A stretch of DNA of 19,910 nt from Lachnospiraceae bacterium (GTDB taxonomy: Bacteria > Bacillota > Clostridia > Lachnospirales > Lachnospiraceae). Location of the stretch: the NCBI GenBank assembly GCA_003507655.1, contig DNUZ01000018.1, positions 1-19,910 on the forward strand. The letters run 5' to 3'. Positions 1-7,154 of this stretch are shown one piece after another. The position numbers were made by a program, and so were the translations under genes. How positions within the stretch are numbered: position 1 is the first letter of the stretch; every line of letters begins with the position of its first letter. Under the pieces are notes generated by a model. The model had not been told where the DNA came from. It saw nothing but the letters and a program-made list of their open reading frames with translations, and did not search any database.

Positions 1-11
1 AATTCTATTGA

Positions 12-95
12 TGTATCAGTATAAAATTAGGAGATTTAGATAATAACACAAGAGAAGAAGTTGAAAACTTTTCAAAACTTCTGGTAACTCTTTGA
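12..95 (+). pseudogene. possible C-terminal remnant of an unidentified gene
   Basis: An open stretch runs from just after an in-frame TGA at 9-11 to a TGA at 93-95. It reads like an acidic helical C-terminus (KLGDLDNNTREEVENFSKLL). The preceding bases give NSIDVSV in another frame, so a frameshift near position 20 is possible. I do not recognise the family. No start codon or ribosome site is present. It may be the tail of a decayed gene entering from outside the window, or chance. Confidence 0.25.
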
Positions 96-195
96 AATAC
101 ATATCAATAGATACGATAATATAAATTATGTTTGTATTTGTTGATAATATCGGAAAAATTGTAAATTTATTTTCTATGTGAATTTTCATTTTTGT

Positions 196-218
196 AGGGC
201 TGGCATTAGACCAGCCCT
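196..218 (+). terminator. hairpin, possible weak terminator
   Basis: AGGGCTGG (196-203) and CCAGCCCT (211-218) form a perfect 8-bp stem with a 7-nt loop. The downstream sequence is T-rich (TTGATTTCATT) but has no clean T tract, so termination would be inefficient. It lies between the possible scrap ending at 95 and the minus-strand remnant starting at 322. Apart from this hairpin I see no gene or clear site in 96-321. Confidence 0.35.
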
Positions 219-321
219 TGATTTCATTATAATGGATAAAAAGATATTGAATATATGCACGGTAAAATGACTATTCTCAATAACGATGTTGAAAAAAGTA
301 ACGTTAGTGCTGTTGAAAAAA

Positions 322-560
322 TCACCATAGTTCTAATGAATCTTCTGCATCTACCCATATCTGCATTGTTCCATCAAGATATAATTTTGCATATTCCAGC
401 GGTTTATCAATAGCAAGTGCATTTAATGCACAATCTGATCCGGGTGTTGTTTTTAAATTCTTTTCTGTTTCCCACAGTCAATGCGGAGCATATAGCCAGC
501 ACTGGTATATACATCAATGCTGTTTCTGTGTGGATTGTATTCTGCAAATATCGTTCTCAT
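322..560 (-). pseudogene. small protein of unknown function (DUF6061-like), broken by a frameshift
   Basis: On the minus strand an ATG at 560-558 opens a frame reading MRTIFAEYNPHRNSIDVYTS and then AGYMLRIDC, which stops at 455-453. The adjacent frame continues with NLKTTPGSDCALNALAIDKP, then LEYAKLYLDGTMQIWVDAED and SLELW, to a TGA at 324-322. Restoring one T at the TGT-GGG junction near 472 gives a continuous 79-residue protein with DCWETEKNLK across the join. The whole resembles a family of short uncharacterised proteins common in Lachnospiraceae and their mobile regions. I recall these as DUF6061, and that name is from memory. Because one base restores the frame, this is either a young pseudogene or a sequencing error. 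No good ribosome site precedes the ATG. Confidence 0.55.
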
Positions 561-603
561 CGTATCAAATCTCTTAAAACAGGTGAAATCTCAATTGGAA
601 TTT

Positions 604-966
604 ATGGAGATGACAGAACATTTAAAAATGACTTGGCGAGCAATTATGCAAGATAAAAACCATCATATAATTGTCAAAAAACTAGATGGAAAAATAGTTT
701 CTTCTTGTGTTTGTGTGATTATTCCTAATTTGACAAGAAACATAAGACCATATGCGTTTATTGAAAATGTTGTCACACATTCAGATTATCGTGGAAAAGG
801 ATATGCAACGGAGTGCTTAAATTACGCAAAACAAATAGCAGAGAACACAAATTGTTATAAAATGATGCTGCTTACAGGTTCAAAGAAAAAAGAAATATTG
901 AACTTTTATGGGAATGCGAGATATAACAGTACAGATAAAACAGCGTTTATTCAATGGATTGAATAA
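604..966 (+). pseudogene. GNAT acetyltransferase, C-terminal part only
   Basis: The reading frame ending at 966 contains the core of a GNAT N-acetyltransferase: KKLDGKIVSSCVCVIIPN (strands beta2-beta3), ENVVTHSDYRGKGYATECL (beta4 and the acetyl-CoA pyrophosphate loop R-G-K-G-Y-A) and a typical C-terminus. The family normally has about 40 more residues at the N-terminus, with an initial helix and strand. Here the sequence upstream of about 600 does not match that part, and it is occupied by the minus-strand frameshifted small gene. The frame can be extended upstream to 517, but those residues do not look like GNAT. An ATG at 604 lacks a good ribosome site. I read it as a 5'-truncated gene joined to foreign sequence at about 590-605. 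The substrate is unknown. Confidence 0.6.
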
Positions 967-998
967 TACAAGTTCCAATTTGTGGAGAAAAAATTATT

Positions 999-1124
999 AT
1001 GATCAGAGCATTACAGAAAGCAGATATAGATAGCGTCACTGATATATGGTTGGATACCAATCTAAAAGCACATGATTCTATTCCGACCCAATACTGGAAT
1101 AGTAATTATGATTTAGTGAAATAA
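999..1124 (+). pseudogene. N-terminal fragment of a second GNAT acetyltransferase
   Basis: An ATG at 999 with GGAG at 984-987 opens a 41-residue frame, MIRALQKADIDSVTDIWLDT followed by NLKAHDSIPTQYWNSNYDLV, ending at a TAA at 1122-1124. The sequence pattern is the first helix and strand of a GNAT acetyltransferase (MIR + ALQKADIDSV, then W..TN..AH..IP..YW). The acetyl-CoA binding core is absent: the proS T-box promoter starts 20 nt after the stop. It is not the missing start of the fragment at 604-966, because it lies downstream and the two do not join in frame. It is best read as a truncated gene. Expression of a 41-residue peptide is possible but unsupported. Confidence 0.55.
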
Positions 1125-1144
1125 TAGTTTTCACAACCGAATCC

Positions 1145-1174
1145 TTGACAAAGTCCAAAAGGGAGTTGTAAAAT
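1145..1174 (+). promoter_or_regulatory. vegetative promoter of proS
   Basis: TTGACA (1145-1150) and TAAAAT (1169-1174) are separated by 18 bp. The -35 is a perfect sigma-A match and the -10 differs at one position. It lies immediately upstream of the T-box leader, so transcription would begin near 1181. Confidence 0.75.
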
Positions 1175-1180
1175 ACGGAT

Positions 1181-1405
1181 GTGTGTGGAAAAGGACTAGT
1201 ACGGACGTGCGAAGTTACAGAGAAGAGATCAAACGCTGAGAGATCTCACTTTTTTATCCCCGGAACCTGCCTTGGAGCATTCAGATGAAAGTCTGGCGTA
1301 GAACCGGCGTTAACGGTGAAAGAGTGAACGCAATGCGTTAAACTGGGTGGTACCGCCGGAAGCTTTTCGGTCCCTGTAGGCAGGGAGGAAAGCTCCCGGC
1401 GTTTT
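1181..1405 (+). promoter_or_regulatory. T-box riboswitch, proline specific
   Basis: This is a T-box leader that senses uncharged tRNA-Pro and controls proS. The sequence shows the AGTA bulge of Stem I (about 1199-1202) and the distal Stem I hairpin GAGATC/GATCTC. It also shows a GAA-CCT specifier region (CCT at 1266-1268, a proline codon), a Stem III hairpin CAGA/TCTG, and the T-box itself, TGGTACCGCCG (1348-1358). Its TGGT bulge is complementary to an ACCA tRNA end. The terminator that competes with the antiterminator is listed separately. The CCT specifier agrees with the downstream gene, which makes the assignment strong. Exact Stem I pairing was not computed. Confidence 0.9.
1354..1405 (+). 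terminator. T-box intrinsic terminator
   Basis: CGCCGG (1354-1359) pairs with CCGGCG (1396-1401), and AGCTTTTC pairs with GGAAAGCT further in. A short T run (1402-1405) follows. The 5' arm overlaps the T-box sequence, so this hairpin and the antiterminator are mutually exclusive, as expected for the class. Confidence 0.85.
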
Positions 1406-1809
1406 ATGTAGAAAGAATAGGAACTTATGAAGTTCCTATCCTAAACACTCGAGACAGGCTGGTCCTGTCGTAGAGTGAGCAAGTATTGTAAAGCGGAATA
1501 AGACCGTTTAGAACAACTTAGATCAGAGAACAAACCACAATTGTCACAACGTAGAACGTTGCACAGAGCAACTATGCAGAGTTTCTTTTTGTGCAATGGA
1601 GATGAAACTCAGGAAATCGTGAAGCCCACTGGCGCACGCGATTTACGTTTTCGGAGGTTCATCGGAATGGTCTGCACAAGGAAACGCGGAATAGTTGATC
1701 TGTGCAACCTCATAAATGCCCGGCAATTACAATTTGTCCTACATCTATCTTGTGAGAAAACCTATATTGAGAAAATCAATACTGTGAGAAATTCGAGAGG
1801 AGAAAGAAA
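1406..1809 (+). promoter_or_regulatory. long structured leader between the T-box terminator and proS
   Basis: About 400 nt separate the terminator from the proS start, far more than is usual for a T-box gene. Several foldbacks are visible. ATAGGAACTT/AAGTTCCTAT lies at about 1418-1440. GACAGG/CCTGTC lies around 1452-1470. CAACGT (1547-1552) pairs with ACGTTG (1556-1561). TTGCACA (1559-1565) pairs with TGTGCAA (1590-1596). GAGTTTC (1579-1585) pairs with GAAACTC (1604-1610). A two-step stem is formed by GAGGT (1654-1658) with ACCTC (1707-1711) and TGCACA (1673-1678) with TGTGCA (1701-1706). A 96-codon frame crosses the region but looks unlike a protein and overlaps proS. I see no second T-box sequence. 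The function is unknown. Confidence 0.5.
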
Positions 1810-3252
1810 ATGGCAAAGGATAAGAAATTAGTAGAAGCGATCACATCCATGGACACTGACTTCGCACAGTGGTATACCGATGTAGTAAAAAAGGCAGAAC
1901 TGATCGCCTATTCATCCGTAAAAGGATGTATGATCATCAAACCGGCAGGCTATGCGATCTGGGAAAATATCCAGAAAGAGTTAGACCGCAGATTCAAAGA
2001 AACAGGTGTGGAAAATGTCTACATGCCAATGTTCATACCGGAGAGCCTGCTCCAGAAAGAAAAAGACCATGTAGAGGGCTTTGCACCGGAAGTTGCATGG
2101 GTAACACATGGAGGATTGAGCGAGTTACAGGAAAGACTCTGTGTCAGACCGACTTCAGAGACCCTGTTCTGTGATTTTTATAAAGATGACATCCAGTCCT
2201 ACCGTGACCTGCCAAAACTGTATAACCAGTGGTGTTCCGTGGTAAGATGGGAAAAAGAGACAAGACCGTTTTTACGTTCCAGAGAATTTTTATGGCAGGA
2301 AGGCCATACGGCACATGCAACAGCAGAAGAGGCAGAAGAGAGAACCGTTCAGATGTTAAATGTCTATGCGGATTTCTGTGAGGAAGTCTTAGCGATGCCG
2401 GTCATCCGTGGTAGAAAGACAGAAAAAGAAAAATTTGCAGGAGCAGAGGCAACGTATACGATCGAAGCATTGATGCATGACGGAAAAGCACTGCAGTCCG
2501 GTACCAGCCATAACTTTGGCGATGGATTTGCAAAAGCATTTGGAATCCAGTATACCGATAAGAATAATAAATTACAGTATGTACATCAGACATCCTGGGG
2601 AATGACCACCCGTCTGATCGGTGCGATCATCATGGTACATGGGGATGACTCAGGTCTGGTGCTTCCACCTAGAATCGCACCGGTACAGACCATGGTAATT
2701 CCGATCCAGCAGCACAAAGAGGGTGTTTTAGAAAAAGCACAGGAAGTAAAAGAAGGCTTAGTGCAGGCAGGAATCGCAGCCGGATTAGATGACAGTGACA
2801 AGAGTCCGGGATGGAAATTCTCCGAACAGGAAATGCGTGGAATCCCAGTTCGTGTAGAGTTAGGACCAAAAGACATCGAGGCAGGAAAATGTGTACTGGT
2901 ACGTCGTGACACCAGAGAAAAGACAGAGTGTGCGATTGAGGATGTGGCACAGACTGTAAAAGAATTATTAGAAACGATCCAAAGAGAAATGTTTGAACGT
3001 GCGAAAGCACATCGTGATTCCCACATTTCCGATGCACATGACTATGCAGAATTTAAGAGAGCCGTAGAAAATAAACCGGGATTCATCCGCGGAATGTGGT
3101 GCGGCGATCAGGCATGTGAGGACAAGATCAAAGAAGAGACAACAGCAACTTCCCGTTGTATGCCGTTTGAAGATCAGGAGCATATCGCAGATACCTGTGT
3201 CTGCTGTGGAAAACCGGCACACAAACTGGTATACTGGGGAAAAGCATATTAA
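1810..3252 (+). CDS. proS: prolyl-tRNA synthetase (short archaeal/eukaryote-like form)
   Basis: This cytoplasmic class II enzyme charges tRNA-Pro with proline. The 480-residue length and the lack of the large editing insertion between motifs 2 and 3 place it in the ProS type 3 (archaeal/eukaryote-like) group, also found in many Clostridia. Visible are the RPTSET motif (residues about 112-117), motif 2 with [18 protein letters not shown] (about 150-168) and motif 3 around [14 protein letters not shown]. The C-terminal zinc-binding domain has C431, C436, C463 and C466 and ends in the family-typical tyrosine (WGKAY). The start is ATG 1810, preceded by GAGAGGAGAAAG. The upstream T-box with a CCU specifier independently supports proline identity. 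No separate ProX/YbaK editing gene is visible in the window. Confidence 0.97.
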   Translation: MAKDKKLVEAITSMDTDFAQWYTDVVKKAELIAYSSVKGCMIIKPAGYAIWENIQKELDRRFKETGVENVYMPMFIPESLLQKEKDHVEGFAPEVAWVTHGGLSELQERLCVRPTSETLFCDFYKDDIQSYRDLPKLYNQWCSVVRWEKETRPFLRSREFLWQEGHTAHATAEEAEERTVQMLNVYADFCEEVLAMPVIRGRKTEKEKFAGAEATYTIEALMHDGKALQSGTSHNFGDGFAKAFGIQYTDKNNKLQYVHQTSWGMTTRLIGAIIMVHGDDSGLVLPPRIAPVQTMVIPIQQHKEGVLEKAQEVKEGLVQAGIAAGLDDSDKSPGWKFSEQEMRGIPVRVELGPKDIEAGKCVLVRRDTREKTECAIEDVAQTVKELLETIQREMFERAKAHRDSHISDAHDYAEFKRAVENKPGFIRGMWCGDQACEDKIKEETTATSRCMPFEDQEHIADTCVCCGKPAHKLVYWGKAY

Positions 3253-3298
3253 AATTTGTAATGCTATGCAATGACGCAATGTAATAGAAAGGAATCGT

Positions 3299-4630
3299 AT
3301 GAGGATACAGCTTCCCGTTAAAGTAGACAACATCATAAAGACGCTTGAAGCGGCAGGCTATGAAGCATTTGCGGTTGGCGGCTGTATCCGGGACAGTGTC
3401 CTTGGAAGAACGCCGCAGGACTGGGATATTACCACTTCGGCAAAGCCGCAGGATGTAAAACGGCTGTTTTCATATACGATCGATACCGGAATCCAACATG
3501 GAACCGTAACGGTCATGTTAGAGCATGAAGGCTTTGAAGTAACGACTTATCGGATCGACGGCGAATATGAAGATGCCCGTCATCCGAAAGAAGTTACTTA
3601 TACGGTGAATTTATTAGAGGATTTAAAACGCCGGGATTTTACGATTAATGCCATGGCGTACAATGAGAGCCGTGGGCTGGTGGATGCCTTTGACGGAATG
3701 GGTGATCTGCAAAAAAAAGTGATCCGCTGCGTGGGAAATCCAAAAGAGCGTTTTACGGAGGATGCATTGCGGATGCTTCGGGCATTGCGGTTTGCGGCAC
3801 AGCTTGGTTTTGAAGTGGAAGAACAGACCTTTGCGGCGATCCGGGAACTGGCACAGACGATTGAAAAGATCAGTGCAGAGAGGATACAGACAGAACTGGT
3901 CAAACTGCTGACTTCAGATCATCCGGAACTGATCCGGGAAGTCTATACAAGCGGGATCTCCGATGTGATACTGCCGGAGTTTTCCGTATTGATGCAGACA
4001 GAGCAGAACAATCCGCATCACTGTTATACGGTGGGAGAGCATACGATCCATGTGGTACAGCAGGTAGAGAATCAAAAAGTCCTGCGTCTGGCGGCACTGT
4101 TTCACGATATTGCAAAGCCGGTATGCAAGACAACGGATGAGACAGGAGTCGATCATTTTTACGGACATCCGAAAGAAGGTGCAAAGATGGCACATCGCAT
4201 TTTCCGAAGGTTAAAATTTGATGTGGACACGATGCAAAAAGTCTGCGGACTGGTGGAATGGCATGACGACAATCCGAACCTGACACCGGCAGGGATACGA
4301 AAAGCCATATACCGTGTAGGTGAAGAACGATATCCGGATCTGTTCGCATTAAAACGTGCGGATGTATTATCACAGAGCGGCTACCGCAGAGAAGAAAAGT
4401 TAGCATATATTCAGAGTTATCAGAAGCTCTATGAAGAGATCATAGAGCAAAAGGATTGTCTGAGTTTAAAGAAACTTGCTGTCAACGGCAGGGATCTGAT
4501 GGAGTTAGGGATCAAACCGGGAAAAAAAATCGGTCAGATCTTACAGAAACTATTAGAAGAAGTCTTAGAAGAACCGGATAAAAACAAAAAAGAATATTTA
4601 CTCGAACGGGTAAAACAGACATATCAATAA
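3299..4630 (+). CDS. cca: CCA tRNA nucleotidyltransferase with HD domain
   Basis: This is a class II tRNA nucleotidyltransferase that builds or repairs the 3' CCA end of tRNAs. The head domain shows VGGCIRD (residues about 26-32) and the DWD metal-binding pair (about 41-43). These are followed by RRDFTINAMAYN and the flexible-loop and neck motif EDALRMLRALRFAAQLGF. A C-terminal HD phosphohydrolase domain is indicated by LAALFHDIAKP (about residue 268) and VEWHDDNP. The length of 443 residues is normal for Firmicute HD-containing forms. GAAAGGA precedes ATG 3299. It lies 46 nt after proS, so co-transcription is likely and would link tRNA-Pro charging with tRNA end maturation. From sequence I cannot exclude a CC-only or A-only specialist. 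Confidence 0.93.
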   Translation: MRIQLPVKVDNIIKTLEAAGYEAFAVGGCIRDSVLGRTPQDWDITTSAKPQDVKRLFSYTIDTGIQHGTVTVMLEHEGFEVTTYRIDGEYEDARHPKEVTYTVNLLEDLKRRDFTINAMAYNESRGLVDAFDGMGDLQKKVIRCVGNPKERFTEDALRMLRALRFAAQLGFEVEEQTFAAIRELAQTIEKISAERIQTELVKLLTSDHPELIREVYTSGISDVILPEFSVLMQTEQNNPHHCYTVGEHTIHVVQQVENQKVLRLAALFHDIAKPVCKTTDETGVDHFYGHPKEGAKMAHRIFRRLKFDVDTMQKVCGLVEWHDDNPNLTPAGIRKAIYRVGEERYPDLFALKRADVLSQSGYRREEKLAYIQSYQKLYEEIIEQKDCLSLKKLAVNGRDLMELGIKPGKKIGQILQKLLEEVLEEPDKNKKEYLLERVKQTYQ

Positions 4631-4648
4631 CCCCTTTTTCATATGATA
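4620..4648 (+). promoter_or_regulatory. candidate mother-cell sigma (SigE/SigK) promoter for the cotS-like gene
   Basis: CATATGATA (4640-4648) fits the SigK -10 pattern CATAnnnTA exactly and matches the SigE -10 (CATACANT) reasonably. Thirteen bases upstream, ACATATC resembles the SigE -35 (KMATATT, 5 of 7 matches, written here from memory of the B. subtilis consensus). The target is a spore-coat-like gene, which fits. Transcription would start near 4654, inside the loop of the hairpin that covers the ribosome site. Confidence 0.4.
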
Positions 4649-4689
4649 GAGAGACACAGAATTGCTGTGAATTGTCATGTGGAGGGGTT
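4629..4689 (+). terminator. cca terminator hairpin that buries the next gene's Shine-Dalgarno
   Basis: AACCCCT (4629-4635) pairs with AGGGGTT (4683-4689), CATATGA (4640-4646) with TCATGTG (4675-4681), and CACAG (4655-4659) with CTGTG (4665-4669). Five Ts follow directly (4688-4692), so the structure can terminate transcription after cca, whose stop codon lies in the first arm. The 3' arm is the GGAGGGG ribosome site (4681-4687) of the next gene, so read-through mRNA would have that site paired. Confidence 0.6.
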
Positions 4690-4692
4690 TTT

Positions 4693-5673
4693 GTGTATTA
4701 TAAAGAAGAAACATTGTTTGAACAGTACCCGCTGGAACTGACAGATACATATAAAGGGCGTGGAGCTGTTTTTGCAATGACAGATATCGGGAGAGTTTAT
4801 CTCAAAGAGTATTCCGGTTCCGCAGTAAAAGCGGAGTTTTTAGCAAAGTTATTAGAGTGCGTGAATGAACAGGGAATCCATACGGAAACGGTCGTGCGGA
4901 CTACGGAAGGGGAATGTCTTGCAAAAGACCCGGACGGAGTGTCCTACCTGTTGCGGAAATGGTGTGAAGGAAGGGAATGTAATACGGCAAGCTGGGATGA
5001 AATCTTACGTTCGGCAGATATTTTAGCCTCCCTTCATGGAGCGATGAACCAAATGGAACATTCGTTAACAGAGGTGCTGGATACGGATGCCGGACGACTG
5101 TTGCGTACATACGAGAAGCATACCAGAGAGCTTCGGACGGTCAGAAATTATACCAGAGGGCGGAAAAACAAGAGCGAATTTGAAAAAGAGTTCTTAGGAC
5201 TTTACCCGAAATTTGAGGAGCAGGCATCTGAAATATTAGAAAGTCTGAGAGAACAGGAAGGGAAAAAAGAGGGCATGGGAATCTGCCATGGGGACTTTAA
5301 CCAGCACAATGTCGTGTTCCGGTCAGAATATGCAGCCGTGATCAGTTTTGACAATCTCTGCTATGATGTGCAGATTGGGGATCTCGCGAGATTTATGCGT
5401 AAGATCTTAGAAAAAAACAACTGGAACATGGGACTGGGTATGGAAATGATACGGGCATACAGCGACAAAAAAGCAATGTCTCCATATGAGACAAAACAGC
5501 TTTATTTGCGGCTTGCCTATCCGGAAAAGTTCTGGAAGATCGCGAATCATTACTATAATGCAAATAAAGCGTGGGGATTTGGGCGTTATTTAGAGAAGTT
5601 AGAAAAGATCAAAGCGGAAGAAGAAAACAGGGAACAGTTTTTAGCGTATATGAAGCATTTTGCCTATTCCTAA
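4693..5673 (+). CDS. CotS-family spore coat protein (APH/choline-kinase fold)
   Basis: This is a spore coat protein of the CotS/YtaA family, with an aminoglycoside phosphotransferase-like kinase fold. The catalytic loop is HGDFNQHN (H199, D201, N206) and the metal-binding aspartate follows in SFDN (D220). An N-terminal lobe has YKGRGAVFAMTDIGRVYLKEY, resembling the nucleotide loop and lysine strand (LKEY). The length of 326 residues is typical. The start is GTG 4693, because GGAGGGG (4681-4687) sits 5 nt upstream of it. The in-frame TTG at 4672 would put that site inside the gene. B. subtilis CotS is a late mother-cell product. No substrate is known for the family. The catalytic residues are intact, so activity is possible. 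Confidence 0.82.
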   Translation: MYYKEETLFEQYPLELTDTYKGRGAVFAMTDIGRVYLKEYSGSAVKAEFLAKLLECVNEQGIHTETVVRTTEGECLAKDPDGVSYLLRKWCEGRECNTASWDEILRSADILASLHGAMNQMEHSLTEVLDTDAGRLLRTYEKHTRELRTVRNYTRGRKNKSEFEKEFLGLYPKFEEQASEILESLREQEGKKEGMGICHGDFNQHNVVFRSEYAAVISFDNLCYDVQIGDLARFMRKILEKNNWNMGLGMEMIRAYSDKKAMSPYETKQLYLRLAYPEKFWKIANHYYNANKAWGFGRYLEKLEKIKAEEENREQFLAYMKHFAYS

Positions 5674-5697
5674 AAGTGTATTCCGTAACAAACAATA

Positions 5698-5726
5698 TTG
5701 GCATTTCCTAAGGAATCATGTATAAT
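5698..5726 (+). promoter_or_regulatory. sigma-A promoter of the PEGA lipoprotein gene
   Basis: TTGGCA (5698-5703), a 17-bp spacer and a perfect TATAAT (5721-5726) lie just after the cotS-like gene. The spacer contains the symmetric TTCCTAAGGAA (5705-5715), a possible operator. Confidence 0.8.
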
Positions 5727-5747
5727 AAAATTTAGATGAGGTGACCT

Positions 5748-7127
5748 ATGAAATACAGGAGAAAACACGGAATCATTTTCGTGACGATTCTTATCGGAAT
5801 GCTTCTGACGGCAGGCTGCGGCAAGGCAAAAGAGAGCAATGTCACAGTTGGAAATAAAGTTCCGCAACTGGATACATCGACAGAAACATCCAAGAAAAAA
5901 ACAAAAGGATCGGATAAAAAACAAGAATCAGAAGAAAAAACAGAAGAAAAGAAAGACGTCTATATCGTCTATCGGATAGATGATGAGACACAGACCATAC
6001 GCCTTCAGAAAGTAAAAAACGGAAAATTTTCCGAGTATGGGATTTCGGATGCGACTGCATACAGAGACAAATACGGAGAGTTTACCAGTGAAGGAAATAT
6101 TACAGAAGGCAGTCCGGTCCAGATCGGAACAGCCAATCAGGAAGGCAAACTTTCCTATATACAGCAGTCAGATCAGGTGTGGGAGCAGGATAACGTCGGG
6201 AAATTCTCGATAGATGAAGAGAAGAACATGATCGTGATCGGAAAAACCAAATATTATTATGATGATTCACTGTTGGTTTTTTTAGATGGTGAGCAGATAT
6301 CTTTAGACACGATCACCGGAAATGATAAGCTGCGGGTTGCCGGAATGGATAAAAAGATCATCTCGGTCAATGTCACCAGTGGTCACGGTTTCATTGTGCT
6401 GACACATACGGATCTATTTGAAGGCGGAAGTATCAGCATTGGCGGGAAGCACATCTATAAGATAGAAAAAGATATGAATGTGGAGATCCCGGAGGGAACC
6501 TATCAGGTAACCGCCGCAAATGACGGATATGGAGATACAAAAGAAGTAACTGTCAAAAGGAATGAGACAACGGTTCTGAATCTGGATGAATATAAGGGTG
6601 AAGGACCGAAGATGGGTAAGGTTAAATTCATCCTTCAGCCGGAGGGAACGCAGTTGTCCATTGATGGAAAAGCAGCAGATGTTTCACAGCCGGTAGAGTT
6701 GAAGTATGGAACACACAAGCTGACGGTAACTTCAGAGAAATATGGAACACTTACCAGAAAGCTGGTAGTCGGTTCCGCAGAATCCGAGATCACCATTAAC
6801 ATGGGTACGGAAGCGAAGAAGGACAAAGAGGCAGAGAAGAAGAAATCATCGACAACAACCAATTCCTCGTCCACAGGAACGAATTCTTCCACAACGAACT
6901 CATTGAATAATAAGAAGTCGAGCAGTTCTGCAAACAGTTCCACAGGAACGACTTCCACGAAGAAGAACAGTACGGGAAGCACCGGAAGTTCGACAAAGAA
7001 GAGTACTTCTGAAAACAGCGGAAGTACGACAAAAAAGAGTACAGGCACAGCAGGTACTTCGAGTACATCTACGGATAATAACAGGTTAAAACAGATCAGC
7101 GATTTTATATCCACAATACTGGATTAA
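5748..7127 (+). CDS. PEGA-domain lipoprotein with Ser/Thr/Lys-rich tail
   Basis: This is a predicted surface lipoprotein. Residues 1-24 form a lipoprotein signal peptide with lipobox LTAGC (lipidated C24). A charged Lys/Glu-rich linker follows (about 35-70), then a domain starting VYIVYRIDDETQTIRL that I do not recognise. Two PEGA-type beta repeats come next: GGSISIGGKHIYKIEKD to NETTVLNL (about 224-283), and KVKFILQPEGTQLSIDGKA to ESEITINM (about 291-351). The last 100 residues are low-complexity Ser/Thr/Lys/Asn, probably a wall-spanning or glycosylated stalk, ending in a short amphipathic segment. PEGA domains are thought to bind or decorate surface polymers, and the ligand is unknown. GAGGTG (5737-5742) precedes ATG 5748. 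The gene has its own promoter and lies 27 nt before the sugar mutase gene. Confidence 0.8.
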   Translation: MKYRRKHGIIFVTILIGMLLTAGCGKAKESNVTVGNKVPQLDTSTETSKKKTKGSDKKQESEEKTEEKKDVYIVYRIDDETQTIRLQKVKNGKFSEYGISDATAYRDKYGEFTSEGNITEGSPVQIGTANQEGKLSYIQQSDQVWEQDNVGKFSIDEEKNMIVIGKTKYYYDDSLLVFLDGEQISLDTITGNDKLRVAGMDKKIISVNVTSGHGFIVLTHTDLFEGGSISIGGKHIYKIEKDMNVEIPEGTYQVTAANDGYGDTKEVTVKRNETTVLNLDEYKGEGPKMGKVKFILQPEGTQLSIDGKAADVSQPVELKYGTHKLTVTSEKYGTLTRKLVVGSAESEITINMGTEAKKDKEAEKKKSSTTTNSSSTGTNSSTTNSLNNKKSSSSANSSTGTTSTKKNSTGSTGSSTKKSTSENSGSTTKKSTGTAGTSSTSTDNNRLKQISDFISTILD

Positions 7128-7154
7128 AATAAAAAATGCACAGGAGGAATGAAC

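Noticed and set aside
417..656. 79-codon plus-strand frame over the first remnants
   Set aside because: It runs antisense to the frameshifted minus-strand gene and has no ribosome site. The GNAT residues lie in another frame.
1406..1809. A second, tandem T-box
   Set aside because: Only one TGGTACCGCC sequence is present, and no second specifier/antiterminator arrangement was found.
1541..1831. 96-codon plus-strand frame upstream of proS
   Set aside because: It overlaps the proS start, lacks a family-like composition, and lies over a region full of RNA helices.
6635..7114. 159-codon minus-strand frame rich in Val, Leu, Phe and Glu
   Set aside because: It is the antisense image of the Ser/Thr/Lys-rich tail of the PEGA lipoprotein, and codon bias explains the lack of stops.
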